A DNA stretch of 64,000 bases from Coenobita brevimanus (Eukaryota; Arthropoda; Malacostraca; Decapoda; Coenobitidae): positions 27,512,597 through 27,576,596 of the forward strand of contig CM064732.1 of assembly GCA_032717465.1 (NCBI GenBank), read 5' to 3'. Below the pieces are notes generated by a model that saw only the letters and a list, made by a program, of their open reading frames with translations, did no database searches and had not been told where the DNA came from. Each line of letters starts with the position of its first letter. The first letter of the stretch is position 1. Positions 1 to 11,447 of this stretch are shown here, one piece after another. Both the position numbers and the translations under genes were made by a program.

Positions 1-2344
1 TATTGATGATCACACCTAGGTCTTTCTCTCTTTCTGATGTGTATAGGGTTTTATTTCCTAACTTATAACCCAATCAGGTCTTTTTCCACTTTTACCAAAC
101 TTGATTACATGACACTTGTCCACATTGTATTCCATTTGCCATGTACTACTCCATTCATGAAGTTTATTTAATTCTTCTTGTAGCTGTTTACAAGAGTCTG
201 TGTTATTAATTCCCCTTTGTATTTTTGCATCATCTGCAAACATATTCAGATAGCTCTCATTTCCAGTGTCACTGTTTATATCATTTATATACACTAAAAA
301 CATGATTGGTGCCAGCACTGAACCCTGTGGTACTCCACTAGTCACTTCTTTCCATGATGAGTAGTTTCCTCTTAGTACTGTTCTCATTTCTCTTTTTATG
401 AGAAAGTCTTGCATCCAACAAAACAGTTTGCCTCGAATTCCTCCTTGATGGTTCAGTTTCCATAAAAGTCTTTGGTGTGGTACTGTGTCAAAAGCTTTCT
501 TGAAATCTAAATAGATACTGTCCACCCATCCTTCCCTTTTCCTGTATTGTGTTTGATACTCTGTCATAGTAGCTCAACAGATTAGTAACACATGATTTTC
601 CTTTTCTGAAACCAACCTGTCTTTCTGTTATCATATTGTGTTCTTCTAGATGATTTACCCAAGCTTTTCTTATAAGCTTTTCTAATACCTTGCTTACAAC
701 ACTGGTCAGTGATACTGGTCGGTAGTTGAGTGCATTTTGTCTATTTCCTTTCTTGAATAAGAGGACAATATTTGCTTTTTTCCAAATATCAGGTAGTTTA
801 CCTTGACTCAAGGATTTCTTGAAAATTAAAAATAATGGTTTACTTAACTCCAATGCACATTCTTGTAATACCCAACATGAAATTTCATCAGGACCACTTG
901 TTTTTCCTCTGTCTAATCTACTTAACTCCTCCTGTATTACTTTTTCTGCTATTTGTATATCTGGTAGTATGTGTGGACATGCATGTTCCACATAGTCCCT
1001 CTCAAAATTTTTTTCTTCTGTAAAAACTAATTGGAAATTCTTATTTAGTGCTTCACAAATATCTTTCTCTTGTGTATAAGTGATTCCCTCGTCCGTAATG
1101 GATTGTATTATATCTTTTACTTTGGTTTTGCTTCTGATATAGCTGTAAAACAGCTTTGGTTGATCACTACTTTTATTTATTATATCCTCCTCAAACTGTT
1201 TTTGGGCTTCCCTCCTTATTCTTGTATAATCGTTTCTTGCCTGTTTGTTATTATTATACGCCCTTTCACTATTATGTCTTATGTATCTATTCCACAACAA
1301 ATCTCTTCTTTCTTTTGATTTTTTACATTCTGTATTGAACCATTTCTGTATTTTCTTATCTGCTTCTTTGTGCTGTGGGATGTAGTTCTGGACTCCTATT
1401 TCATAAAATTCACAGAATTTTTTATATACAGCATTTAAATCTTGTCCTCTAAGCTCATTTTCCCAATCAACTTCTAAGAAATACTTCTTTAGGTCTTGAT
1501 AATTTCCCTTTTTATAGTTTAGGCTCTTTTTGTAACTGTCATTGCTGTTTACTATGTCATATGCTATCCTGAAGTTATAATTTGGTACTCCATGATCGCT
1601 TTTGCCGAGTGGAGGGTGATATATTAAACTGTCAATATAATTTTCTTGCCTAGTAAATATTAGATCTAGCTCTGAAGGTACATCAAGTCCTCTTTTTCTG
1701 GTGGTTTCCCTCACATGTTTCGTTAGGAAGAACTCTTGTACGAGTTCCAGGAGCTTTTGGTCCCAACAGCTTTCTTGGCTAATTATATCTAGGATATTCC
1801 AACTTATATTTGTATTGAAATCCCCAGTTAGTATAATTCTTTCTGATTTCTCTTTCATTTTATGTAGTAATGATCTTAAACTCAGAATTGTACTCTCTGC
1901 CAAGTCCTCATATTCATCTCTTTCCCATGTGTTTGATCTGGGTGGCATGTACAAATTGGCTACAATTACTTTACCTTCATATGTGTTGATCTCTACTGCA
2001 ATCAGTTTTACTTCTGATGGTATATCTAGTTTTATTTCATTGAGTTTTAGATTTTTCTTAGTTAATATTATAATTCTTCCTCCTTTTTTTAAATTTCCGT
2101 CTCTTCTCCATATATTGTATTCCTCTAAGTTTAGTATGTCATTGGATATCCTTGGTATTAATTTTATTTCAGTTAGGCATATTATTTGTGGTTCATTTTC
2201 TCTGACATAATCATTCATCTCTAGTAATTTAGATACCATTCCATCCACATTTGAGTACATCAACTTTATCATCTTATTTATATACTTGTCATGACATGGT
2301 TCTACTACCTTCCTCCTTTTTATTCCATCCTGTTTGTGTACCAC
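1..2344 (-). pseudogene. LINE-alpha ORF2, endonuclease/reverse transcriptase, frameshifted (copy A)
   Basis: A 618-codon open stretch (2344-488) encodes an exonuclease-endonuclease-phosphatase domain with YSNVDG near the N-terminus, a LTEIK motif carrying the metal-binding Glu, LTGDFN and GKSDH, followed by the RT fingers (RPVSLTS, QVGFRKGKS). A frameshift near 540-565 moves the rest into another frame (567-58), which holds the palm motifs [17 protein letters not shown] and FADDAK. A second small deletion near position 64 shifts frame again where copy B reads on. The codon at the left edge of the long frame is GTG, not ATG, so the true ORF2 start is unclear. RT and endonuclease would act together in target-primed reverse transcription; this copy cannot make the whole protein. 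Confidence 0.92.
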
Positions 2345-2571
2345 TTTCGTACCTGCAATCCTATTACTTTGTAAAAAAATTTCTTCTTCTCCTCTTCTGA
2401 TCTTTCCTCATTTTTTTTGTTTGTTTATATACTTGTCATGACATGGTTCTACTACCTTCCTCCTTTTTATTCCATCCTGTTTGTGTACCACTTTCGTACC
2501 TGCAATCCTATTACTTTGTAAAAAAAATTTCTTCTTCTCCTCCTCTGATCTTCCCTCATTTTTTTTTTTTT
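2277..2571 (-). repeat. 147-bp tandem duplication at the ORF1/ORF2 junction of copy A
   Basis: The block beginning TATACTTGTCATGACATGG at 2281 recurs at 2428, a period of 147 bp (49 codons). Both units run through the junction peptide (HKQDGIKRRKVVEPCHDKY) into a poly-T tract and the ORF1 Glu/Lys tail. The units differ in homopolymer length (7 versus 8 T on the coding strand). Copy B has only one unit. The duplication provides one unit to end ORF1 and one to begin ORF2. Confidence 0.9.
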
Positions 2572-3484
2572 TTGCTTCCTCCCTTTTCTCTTTCAGTAAT
2601 TCCAGTTCCTCTTGTGTTAGGCATCTTTTTATCCATACATTTTTGAACTCCTCTTTTTTCATAAGATTCTTTGCATTTGTTAATATCTCTTCCACAGTGT
2701 TTACACTCTGGAAAGTCACCTTTAGAGGTCTTGTCTTGCTTTTCTCATATTTCCCTAACCTTTTGTGTTCCTCTATGTCTTTCCTACAGATTTCCTCTGA
2801 TACTTCTTGCAGTAAGCTCATTACATTTGCCATCTCCTTTTTGTCTCTTGTGATCTTGTTTTTTACTTCTTCCTCTTCTATACCAGTGATAACTATAGAC
2901 TTGTTTATATCTACTGAATCTCTGACTAACTTTGGATTGTTTTGGATTATTCTTTTCACTTCCTTTTTAATGCTTTTTTCCTCCACCCTTGTTTCTAAGT
3001 CTTTCTTTACTTTCACCATTTCAGCATACGTGGTTTCCACATCATTTTTGTAGCTTTGCACAGCTTCATTCACTTGTGTTATCTTCTCGTCTATATCACT
3101 GCTCTGGTCTATAAGACTACTTACTTGCCTAATTGTCTCTGTGTCATTTTTGAACTCTTCCATAACACTCTCGTGATTGACTACTGTACTTGCCATTTCA
3201 CTCATTTTCTTCCTAAGTGTACTCAATTCCACTCTTAGTTCACTGATGGTTGTGTCTTTCTTATTGGCCTCCCTTCCTAGTTTTTCTATTTCTTCCTTTT
3301 GCAGGTGCATCTGCTTCTTTATTTCATCAATTTCATTTTTGAAAGCCATTTCTAGTTTGTTTACATATTCAACCAGTCTATTGTGAGTCTCCACTTCAAC
3401 CAGTTCTTGGTAGAAATCATCATTTTGCTTTTTACCTTTATCCCTTTTCTTTTCCAAATTTGCTTTACTAAAGTATGTATCCAT
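2408..3484 (-). CDS. LINE-alpha ORF1 protein (coiled coil plus RRM-like domain), copy A
   Basis: A 358-residue ORF starting with ATG (MDTYFSK) and very rich in Lys and Glu. Residues about 35-190 show heptad-like Leu/Ile spacing expected of a coiled coil that would trimerise an ORF1 protein. From about residue 195 (NKSIVITGIE) to 290 (WIKRCLTQEE) the pattern resembles the RNA-recognition fold of L1/CR1-type ORF1 proteins, with RLGKY and RPLKVTF. Role by family: RNA-binding chaperone for the LINE transcript in a cytoplasmic RNP. The C-terminus is altered by a 147-bp in-frame duplication that repeats the ORF1/ORF2 junction, so the protein ends KYINKQKK just after the junction peptide. No internal stop; whether it is expressed is unknown. 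Confidence 0.85.
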   Translation of the reverse strand: MDTYFSKANLEKKRDKGKKQNDDFYQELVEVETHNRLVEYVNKLEMAFKNEIDEIKKQMHLQKEEIEKLGREANKKDTTISELRVELSTLRKKMSEMASTVVNHESVMEEFKNDTETIRQVSSLIDQSSDIDEKITQVNEAVQSYKNDVETTYAEMVKVKKDLETRVEEKSIKKEVKRIIQNNPKLVRDSVDINKSIVITGIEEEEVKNKITRDKKEMANVMSLLQEVSEEICRKDIEEHKRLGKYEKSKTRPLKVTFQSVNTVEEILTNAKNLMKKEEFKNVWIKRCLTQEELELLKEKREEAKKKKNEGRSEEEKKKFFLQSNRIAGTKVVHKQDGIKRRKVVEPCHDKYINKQKK

Positions 3485-3663
3485 TTTGTAATACTAAAAG
3501 TGCAGAGTATGTACTTACAATCCCCGTGTTGTTGTAGTCTAAACAAACCTCAGATGACTCAGCGTATTCTTTCATCTTGGTTCTCTTTCCTGCTTGAACA
3601 AGTCTTTTTTAAACTTATTATTTTTTTCCTTTTAATAATGAAAAAATCATTTAGTCTAACCTT

Positions 3664-3703
3664 GTACAGAGCTTGACTCATACAAAGATACTAATTTAGG
3701 TAA
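3664..3703 (+). repeat. Inverted copy of the LINE-alpha 3' tail within the 5' leader (copy A)
   Basis: On the plus strand, antisense to this LINE, the sequence GAGCTTGACTCAT, then AAAGATAC, then TTTAGGTAA closely follows the order of the sense-strand 3' end of copy B (11394-11435: GAGCTTGACTCAT, AAAGATAC, TTAGGTAA). Copy B has the same inverted block in its own leader at 7294-7333. The similarity covers about 40 bp with small indels, so 5' and 3' ends of the RNA could pair. Confidence 0.8.
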
Positions 3704-3705
3704 TG

Positions 3706-5011
<1,306 letters not shown>

Positions 5012-5041
<30 letters not shown>
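5012..5041. repeat. (CT)n microsatellite
   Basis: About 15 CT units adjoin the 3' end of the minus-strand LINE remnant. Confidence 0.97.
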
Positions 5042-5047
<6 letters not shown>

Positions 5048-6640
5048 CCAGTCGAAACATGTCACTCACAGTCCGTTCTCCAACATACTCCAATAGACTG
5101 TCCATGTATCTGACACTATGTCCCCTTCCTTCTCTGGACCCATCAGTCTTTCCAGGTATTCCTTCCTTCTTTAACACTCCAGCTCTTAAAACATATCCTA
5201 AAAATTTAAGCTGTCTTTTAATATTCCTTCTAAGATCTTATTTTTTTTTTTCCGGCTCTCCTCAACGCTTTCTCTTTGGCTATTCTTGCCGTCCACGAAA
5301 TTCTCATCATATGTCTCAGAAACAACATTTCTTCTGCCTTGATTGTATTTTTAATACTCCTTATTATGATCCAAGCTTATCAACCATACAGCAAGACAGA
5401 CCAAACAAAACATCCCAGTGTTCTCATCGTATTCCCATACACATATTTATACTGGATAATAGTCCCTCTCATCCGTTAAAACTCTGCTTTTGCTGATGCT
5501 ATTCTATTACTTATTTCCCTTGCACAATCTACTTTATCTGAAACTATGTGCCTCAAGTATTTAAAACACTGAATCTGTTTGACTGGCACAGAATTCAAGA
5601 CTATTCCTTCTCAGCTTTTATTTTATTTTATTTTATTTATTTTTATTATTATTATTATTTTTTTGCTATCCCCATCACCCGTGTTTTTCCGTATGATTAT
5701 TCTCAGTCCTTTCCTTTCACATTGTCCAAAGCTTGTATTTTGTCCTCTGAGTCCATCATCAAAGCAGTATCGTCCACATATGTGATGTTAATCAGGTTTT
5801 TCCCTCCCATCCTAATATGCCCATCTCTTCTTTTCCATACACATCCTTCCCTTACTCCTTTCTTGATATCTACCCATTCTGTCTTCGTATCCTTCCCCCT
5901 GTCCGCTGCCCACTGATTCCAGTATAAATCAGTGATCAATCTGATGTCATTACTGTCCAATCCTATTTCTTGAAACATGCCCACTATTTCTTCGTACTTC
6001 GTTCTATCGAATGCCTTCTCGAAATCTACAAAACACAAACATCCTTATGCAACTCTGAGTCCCTCTCTAGTATCATTCGTAATGTGAAAATAGCATTCGG
6101 AGTTCCCTTCCCTTTTCTGAAACCGTACTGTTTTTGTTACTCTTGTATCTATCTTTCTTCGTAATCTGTCCCTTACCAGTGTCAGAACCCTAATGACTAC
6201 CTGACTCATAACACGTGGTTCTGTACTTTTAACATTCCACTGCACGCTCCTTTCTAGGGACTGTCAATAAAATATATTCTCTCATTGTTTTTAAAACAAC
6301 CAGTATTGTAAATTTAATTTGCTATCTCTAGTACTTTCTCTAGGGAGAAGTCTCCAGCTGCTTTTATCATTTCCATGACGACGCCACCTTCTCCCTTTTC
6401 TCTTCGTTTAGCCATGCTCTTTATAGCCTTCTCGACTTCCTCTTTCACGACTGAAGGCCCAGATAGTTCTCTCGATGTTTCCGGAGTTTCTACTCTTTTA
6501 TCATCATCAAGTTCTCTAATATATTCTTCCCATCGTTTTAGAGCATCAGATGTGCTCTTGAGAATATTACTGGTACTCTTTTTGATCGCTGTGTTACCAT
6601 TACTATAGTTCGTTAATTTGAAACTGGTGTTTTTCATCGG
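5042..6640 (-). pseudogene. Decayed LINE reverse transcriptase remnant (RTE/Proto2-like, clade uncertain)
   Basis: Minus-strand pieces in order: a pre-RT linker (6637-6314, with KRWEEYIREL and a VEKAIKSMAKRR-type segment), then RT palm (6038-5703) with CFVDFEKAFDR, LYWNQWAADRG and KKGVREGCV, followed by a jump straight to INITYVDDTALM, so part of the palm is deleted. Further on, after frameshifts, FKYLRHIVSD and MFRMRISWTARI-like segments match the usual thumb and C-terminal region of this LINE type. The catalytic YADD is seen as YVDD. Several stops and a poly-A/T-rich expansion near 5620-5660 interrupt it. No terminal tail or target duplication was found. Confidence 0.85.
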
Positions 6641-6790
6641 TTTTCCATAGTTTATTGGGTGACTAAGACAATACTGTGGATCAACAGCCTTTCCACCCCT
6701 GGCTTCTGTGACTAGCAGAAATAGAATTAAATGGTAAAAATATTATAAGTGGTAAGAAAGTCCTGTGTTGAATGTTGTGCTGGTAAAGAC

Positions 6791-6793
<3 letters not shown>

Positions 6794-6862
<69 letters not shown>
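6794..6862. repeat. (TA)n microsatellite
   Basis: About 34 TA units without interruption. Confidence 0.98.
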
Positions 6863-6864
<2 letters not shown>

Positions 6865-7202
6865 CAAGGAGCGTTCCAGGTCGATAAAATATTACTCACG
6901 ACGTTGAATGCACGGCCTCTTTGACCCTGTTTCTTAATTTCTCGTAGTTAAATAAACCTGCTTGACCGTACCTAGAATAATGCAATTAAGCAAGATCTTA
7001 AACTGGTACTGTTGACCGAGACGGTAATCTTTTGTGTACCAAAAAATTACCTCAGTTGAAGACAGTGTTTCGCAGTTAGTCCGAGAAAATGCTGAAGCAT
7101 TCTATTAATGGCTAAAATAGTGATTCTCAAACTTTTTGATTCGCAGTGCACCACATAGTAAATGTAGAAGCTCGAGACTGACTCCACACATCCCAGAATC
7201 TT
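6863..7202. other. Unassigned non-coding interval
   Basis: No gene, repeat family or RNA recognised between the (TA)n run and the (AC)n run. Confidence 0.5.
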
Positions 7203-7228
7203 ACACACACACACACACACACACACAC
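7203..7228. repeat. (AC)n microsatellite upstream of LINE-alpha copy B
   Basis: Thirteen AC units directly precede the 5' end of copy B, in the same strand orientation as at copies A, C and D. Confidence 0.97.
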
Positions 7229-7293
7229 TGAAATTCAATCTAGGCGGACGTGTGACACCGGCGCTCCGTACCAAATCATCACGGCCAGTGGCA

Positions 7294-7333
7294 TTACCTA
7301 AATAGTATCTTTGTATGAGTCAAGCTCAGTACC
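7294..7333 (-). repeat. Inverted copy of own 3' tail in the 5' leader (copy B)
   Basis: The complement reads AGCTTGACTCAT, AAAGATAC, TTTAGGTAA, matching the 3' end of the same element at 11394-11435. It is the same arrangement as in copy A, so it is inherited rather than a local rearrangement. Confidence 0.8.
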
Positions 7334-7507
7334 AGGTTAGACTAAATGATTGTTCATTATAAAAAGGAAAAAAATAATAAGTTTCAACAAGACCTGTAAA
7401 AACAGGAAATAGAACCAAGACGAAAGAATACGCTGAGTCATCTCTGAGGTTTGTTTACAACAAGACGGAGATTGTAAGTATATGCTTTGCACTTTAAGTA
7501 TTGCAAA

Positions 7508-8536
7508 ATGGATACATACTTCAGTAAAACAAATTTGGAAAAGAAAAGGGATAAAGGTAAAAAGCAAAATGATGATTTCTACCAAGAACTGGTTGAAGTA
7601 GAGACCCAAAATAGACTGGTTGAACGTGTAAACAAACTAGAAATGGCTTTCAAAAATGAAATTGATGAAATAAAGAAGCAGATGCACCTGCAAAAGGAAG
7701 AAATAGAAAAACTAGGAAGGGAGGCCAATAAGAAAGACACAACCATCAGTGAACTAACCGTGGAATTGAGTACACTTAGGAAGAAAATGAGTGAAATAGC
7801 AAGTACAGTAGTCAATCACGAGAGTGTTATGGAAGAGTTCAAAAATGACACAGAGACAATTAGGCAAGTTAGCAGTCTTATTGACCATAGCAGTGATATT
7901 GAGGAGAAGATAACACAAGTAAATGAAGCTGTGCAAAGCTACAAAAATGATGTAGAAACCACGTATGCTGAAATGGTGAAAGTAAAGAAAGACTTAGAAA
8001 CAAGGGTGGAGGAAAAAAGCATTAAAAAGGAGGTGAAAAGAATAATCCAAAACAATCCAAAGTTAGTCAGAGATTCAGTAGAGATAAACAAATCAATAGT
8101 AATCACTGGTATAGAAGAGGATGAAGTTAAAAACAAGATCACAAGAGACAAAAAGGAGATGGCAAATGTAATGAGCTTACTGAAAGAAGTGTCAGAGGAA
8201 ATCTGTAGTAAAGACATAGAGGAACACAAAAGGTTAGGGAAATATGAGAAAAGCAAGACAAGACCTCTAAAGGTGACTTTCCAGAGTGTAAACACTGTGG
8301 AAGAGATACTAAAAAATGCAAAGAATCTTAAGGAAAAAGAGGAGTTCAAAAATGCATGGATAAAAAGATGCCTAACACAAGAGGAACTGGAATTACTGAA
8401 AGAGAAAAGGGAGGAAGCAAAAACAAAAAATGAGGGAAGATCAGAAGAGGAGAAGAAGAATTTTTTTTACAAAGTAATAGGATTGCAGGTACGAAAGTGG
8501 TACACAAACAGGATGGAAGAAAAAGGAGGAAGGTAG
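7508..8536 (+). CDS. LINE-alpha ORF1 protein, copy B
   Basis: A 342-residue ORF from ATG (MDTYFSKTNLEK) that aligns with copy A ORF1 over almost its whole length. It has the coiled-coil region (about 35-190) and the RRM-like segment starting NKSIVITGIE, with RLGKY, RPLKVTF and WIKRCLTQEE. One base fewer in the A/T tract before the junction shifts its frame, so it ends KWYTNRMEEKGGR rather than reading the HKQDG junction peptide as copy A does. Expected role: nucleic-acid-binding chaperone of the LINE RNP. It overlaps the ORF2 frame by about 40 bp. Confidence 0.85.
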   Translation: MDTYFSKTNLEKKRDKGKKQNDDFYQELVEVETQNRLVERVNKLEMAFKNEIDEIKKQMHLQKEEIEKLGREANKKDTTISELTVELSTLRKKMSEIASTVVNHESVMEEFKNDTETIRQVSSLIDHSSDIEEKITQVNEAVQSYKNDVETTYAEMVKVKKDLETRVEEKSIKKEVKRIIQNNPKLVRDSVEINKSIVITGIEEDEVKNKITRDKKEMANVMSLLKEVSEEICSKDIEEHKRLGKYEKSKTRPLKVTFQSVNTVEEILKNAKNLKEKEEFKNAWIKRCLTQEELELLKEKREEAKTKNEGRSEEEKKNFFYKVIGLQVRKWYTNRMEEKGGR

Positions 8537-11406
8537 TAGAACCATGTCATGACAAGTATATAAACAAGGTGATTATGTACTCAAATGTGGATGGAATGGT
8601 ATCTAAATTACTAGAGATGAATGATTATGTCAGAGAAAATGAACCACAAATAATATGCCTAACTGAAACAAAATTAATACCAAGGATATCAAATGACTAC
8701 TAAACTTAGAGGAATACAATATATGGAGAACAGACAGATATTTAAAAAAAAGTGGAGGAATTATAATATTAACTAAGAAAAATCTAAAAGTCAAGGAAAT
8801 AAAACTAGATATACCATCAGAAGTAGAACTGATTGCAGTAGAGATCGACACATCTGAAGGTAAAGTAATTGTAGCCAATTTGTACATGCCACCCAGATCA
8901 AACACATGGGAAAGAGACGAATATGAGGACCTGGTAGAGAGTACAATTCAGAGTGTAAGATCATTGCTACATAAAATGGAAGAGAAATCGGAAAGAATTA
9001 TACTAACTGGGGACTTCAATACAAATATAAATTGGAGTACTCTAGATATAAATAGCCAAGAAAGCTGTTGGGATCAAAAGCTCCTGGATCTCGTACAAGA
9101 GTTTTTCTTAGCGCAACATGTGAGGGAAACCACCAGAAAAAGAGGACTTGATGTACCTTCAGTGCTAGATCTAATATTTACTAGGCAAGAAAATGATATT
9201 GACAGTTTAATATATCACCCTCCACTCGGCAAAAGCGATCATGCAGTACTAACTTCAGGATAGCATATGACATAGTAAACAGCAATGATAGTTAAAAAAA
9301 GAGCCTAAACTATAAAAAGGGAAATTATCAAGACCTAAACAAGTATTTCTTAGAAGTTGATTGGGAAAATGAGCTTAGAGGACAAGACTTAAATGCTGTA
9401 TATAAAAAATTTTGTGAATTTTATGAAATAGGAGTCCAGAAGTACATCCCACAGCACAAAGAAGCAGATAAGAAAATACAGAAATGGTTCAATACAGAAT
9501 GTAAAAAATCAAAAGAAAGAAGAGATTTGTTGTGGAATAGATACAGAAGACACAATAGTGAAAGGGCGTATAATAATTACAAACAGGCAAGAAACAACTA
9601 TACAAGAATAAGGAGGGAAGCCCAAAAACAGTTTGAGGAGGATATAATAAATAAAAGTAGTGATCAACCAAAGCTGTTTTACAGCTATATCAGAAGCAAA
9701 ACTAAAGTAAAAGATATAATACAATCCATTACGGACGAGGGAATCACTTATACACAAGAGAAAGATATTTGTGAAGCACTAAATAAGAATTTCCAATTAG
9801 TTTTTACAGAAGAAAAAAATTTTGAGAGGGACTATGTGGAACACGCATGTCCACACATACTACCAGATATACAAATAGCAGAAAAAGTAATACAGGAGGA
9901 GTTAAGTAGATTAGACAGAGGAAAAGCAAGTGGTCCTGATGAAATTTCATGTTGGGTATTACGAGAATGTGGAAAGGAGTTATGTAAACCATTATTTTTA
10001 ATTTTCAAGAAATCCTTGAGTCAAGGTAAACTACCTGATATTTGGAAAAAAGCAAATATTGTCCCCTTATTCAAGAAAGGAAATAGACAAAATCCACTCA
10101 ACTACCGACCAGTATCACTGACCAGTGTTGTAAGCAAGGTATTAGAAAAACTTATAAGAAAAGCTTGGGTAAATGATCTAGAAGAACACAGTATGATAAC
10201 AGAAAGACAGTTTGGTTTCAGAAAAGGAAAATCATGTGTTACTAATCTGTTGAGCTACTATGACAGAGTAACAAACACAATACAGGAAAGGGAAGGATGG
10301 GTGGATAGTATCTATTTAGATTTCAAGAAAGCTTTTGACACAGTACCACACCAAAGACTTTTATGGAAACTGTACCATCAAGGAGGAATTCGAGGCAAAC
10401 TGTTTTGTTGGATGCAAGACTTTCTCATAAAAAGAGAAATGAGGACAGTACTAAGAGGAAACTACTCATCATGGAAAGAAGTGACTAGTGGAGTACCACA
10501 GGGTTCAGTGCTGGCACCAATCATGTTTTTAGTGTATATAAATGATATATAAACAGTAACACTGGAAATGAGAGCTATCTGAATATGTTTGCAGATGATG
10601 CAAAAATACAAAGGAGAATTACTAACACAGACTCTTGTAAAGAGCTACAAGAAGAATTAAATAAACTTCATGAATGGAGTAGTACATGGCAAATGGAATT
10701 CAGTGTGGACAAGTGTCATGTAATCAAGTTTGGTAAAAGTGGAAAAAGACCTGATTGGGATTATAAGTTAGGAAATAAAACCCTATACACATCAGAAAGA
10801 GAGAAAGACCTAGGTGTGATTATCAATAACAGACTATCTCCGGCTGACCACATCAGCGAGAAGGTACGGAACATGTATACACTGCTTGGAAATATGAGAA
10901 TAGCATTCACATACATAAATGAAGACATGCTAAGAAGGATAATAACATCATTCATTAGACCAACCCTGGAATATGCATCAGTAGTCTGGAGTCTTCATCT
11001 CAAAAAGCACATAGACAAGATTGAAAAAGTTCAAAGGGCTGCTACAAGATGGATACCAAGCTTAAGGGACCTAAGCTACGAAGAAAGACTAAATAAACTG
11101 AATCTACCAACACTACAGGAGAGAACGAAAGGAGGTTACATGATAATGCTATATAAATGCATATCAGGAAAGGAGAAAATAGACATAAATGATTACTTAA
11201 CATATGGAGAAGCATCAGCAAGAGGACACTGCAAAAAACTGCATAAGAAGAGAGGTGATAAAGACGTAAGGAAATTCAGTTTCCCAAACAGAGCAATTGA
11301 TCAATGGAATGCACTACCGAATGAAATAGTGTGTGCCAAAATAATTCACAAATTTAAGGATATGTACGATAAATATGGTTTAAGACACGGGACAGTACGA
11401 GCTTGA
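8497..11406 (+). pseudogene. LINE-alpha ORF2, endonuclease/RT with three frameshifts (copy B)
   Basis: Read across frames, this holds the complete ORF2. The endonuclease part has MYSNVDG, LTETK, LTGDFN and GKSDH; the RT part has [33 protein letters not shown] and FADDAK; the C-terminal part has RPTLEYASVVW and RNLSYEERL-like text (RDLSYEERL). It ends HGTVRA at 11406. Breaks: a 1-base loss near 8698 (after PRISND), a small deletion near 9250 (after SDHAVL), and a 2-base gain near 10550 (after YINDI). Catalytic residues are present on both sides of the breaks. Confidence 0.93.
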
Positions 11407-11419
11407 CTCATTCCTGTAA

Positions 11420-11447
11420 AGATACAATTAGGTAAGAACATTTAGGT
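11420..11447 (+). repeat. LINE-alpha 3' tail repeat
   Basis: About two units of the tail: AATTAGGTAAGAAC followed by a variant. The same 14-bp unit ends copies C and D. Such tails are where the RT is expected to start in CR1/L2-type elements. Confidence 0.8.

Larger units (their letters stand above)
7229..11447 (+). mobile_element. LINE-alpha copy B, near full-length (about 4.2 kb)
   Basis: This is the most complete copy of the family: a leader with the inverted tail (7294-7333) and the tRNA-like block (complement of 7230-7293), ORF1 (7508-8536), ORF2 (overlapping, to 11406), a short 3' UTR and a tail made of the unit AATTAGGTAAGAAC. Tail by short tandem units rather than poly(A) is typical of the CR1/L2 groups. 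ORF1 is open but ORF2 carries several small frameshifts. The 3' end sits beside the BovB-like remnant without an obvious target duplication. Confidence 0.95.

Noticed and set aside
835..3676. Hydrophobic plus-strand open frames opposite LINE-alpha copy A
   Set aside because: Antisense shadows of ORF1/ORF2; the same shadows recur opposite copies B and C.
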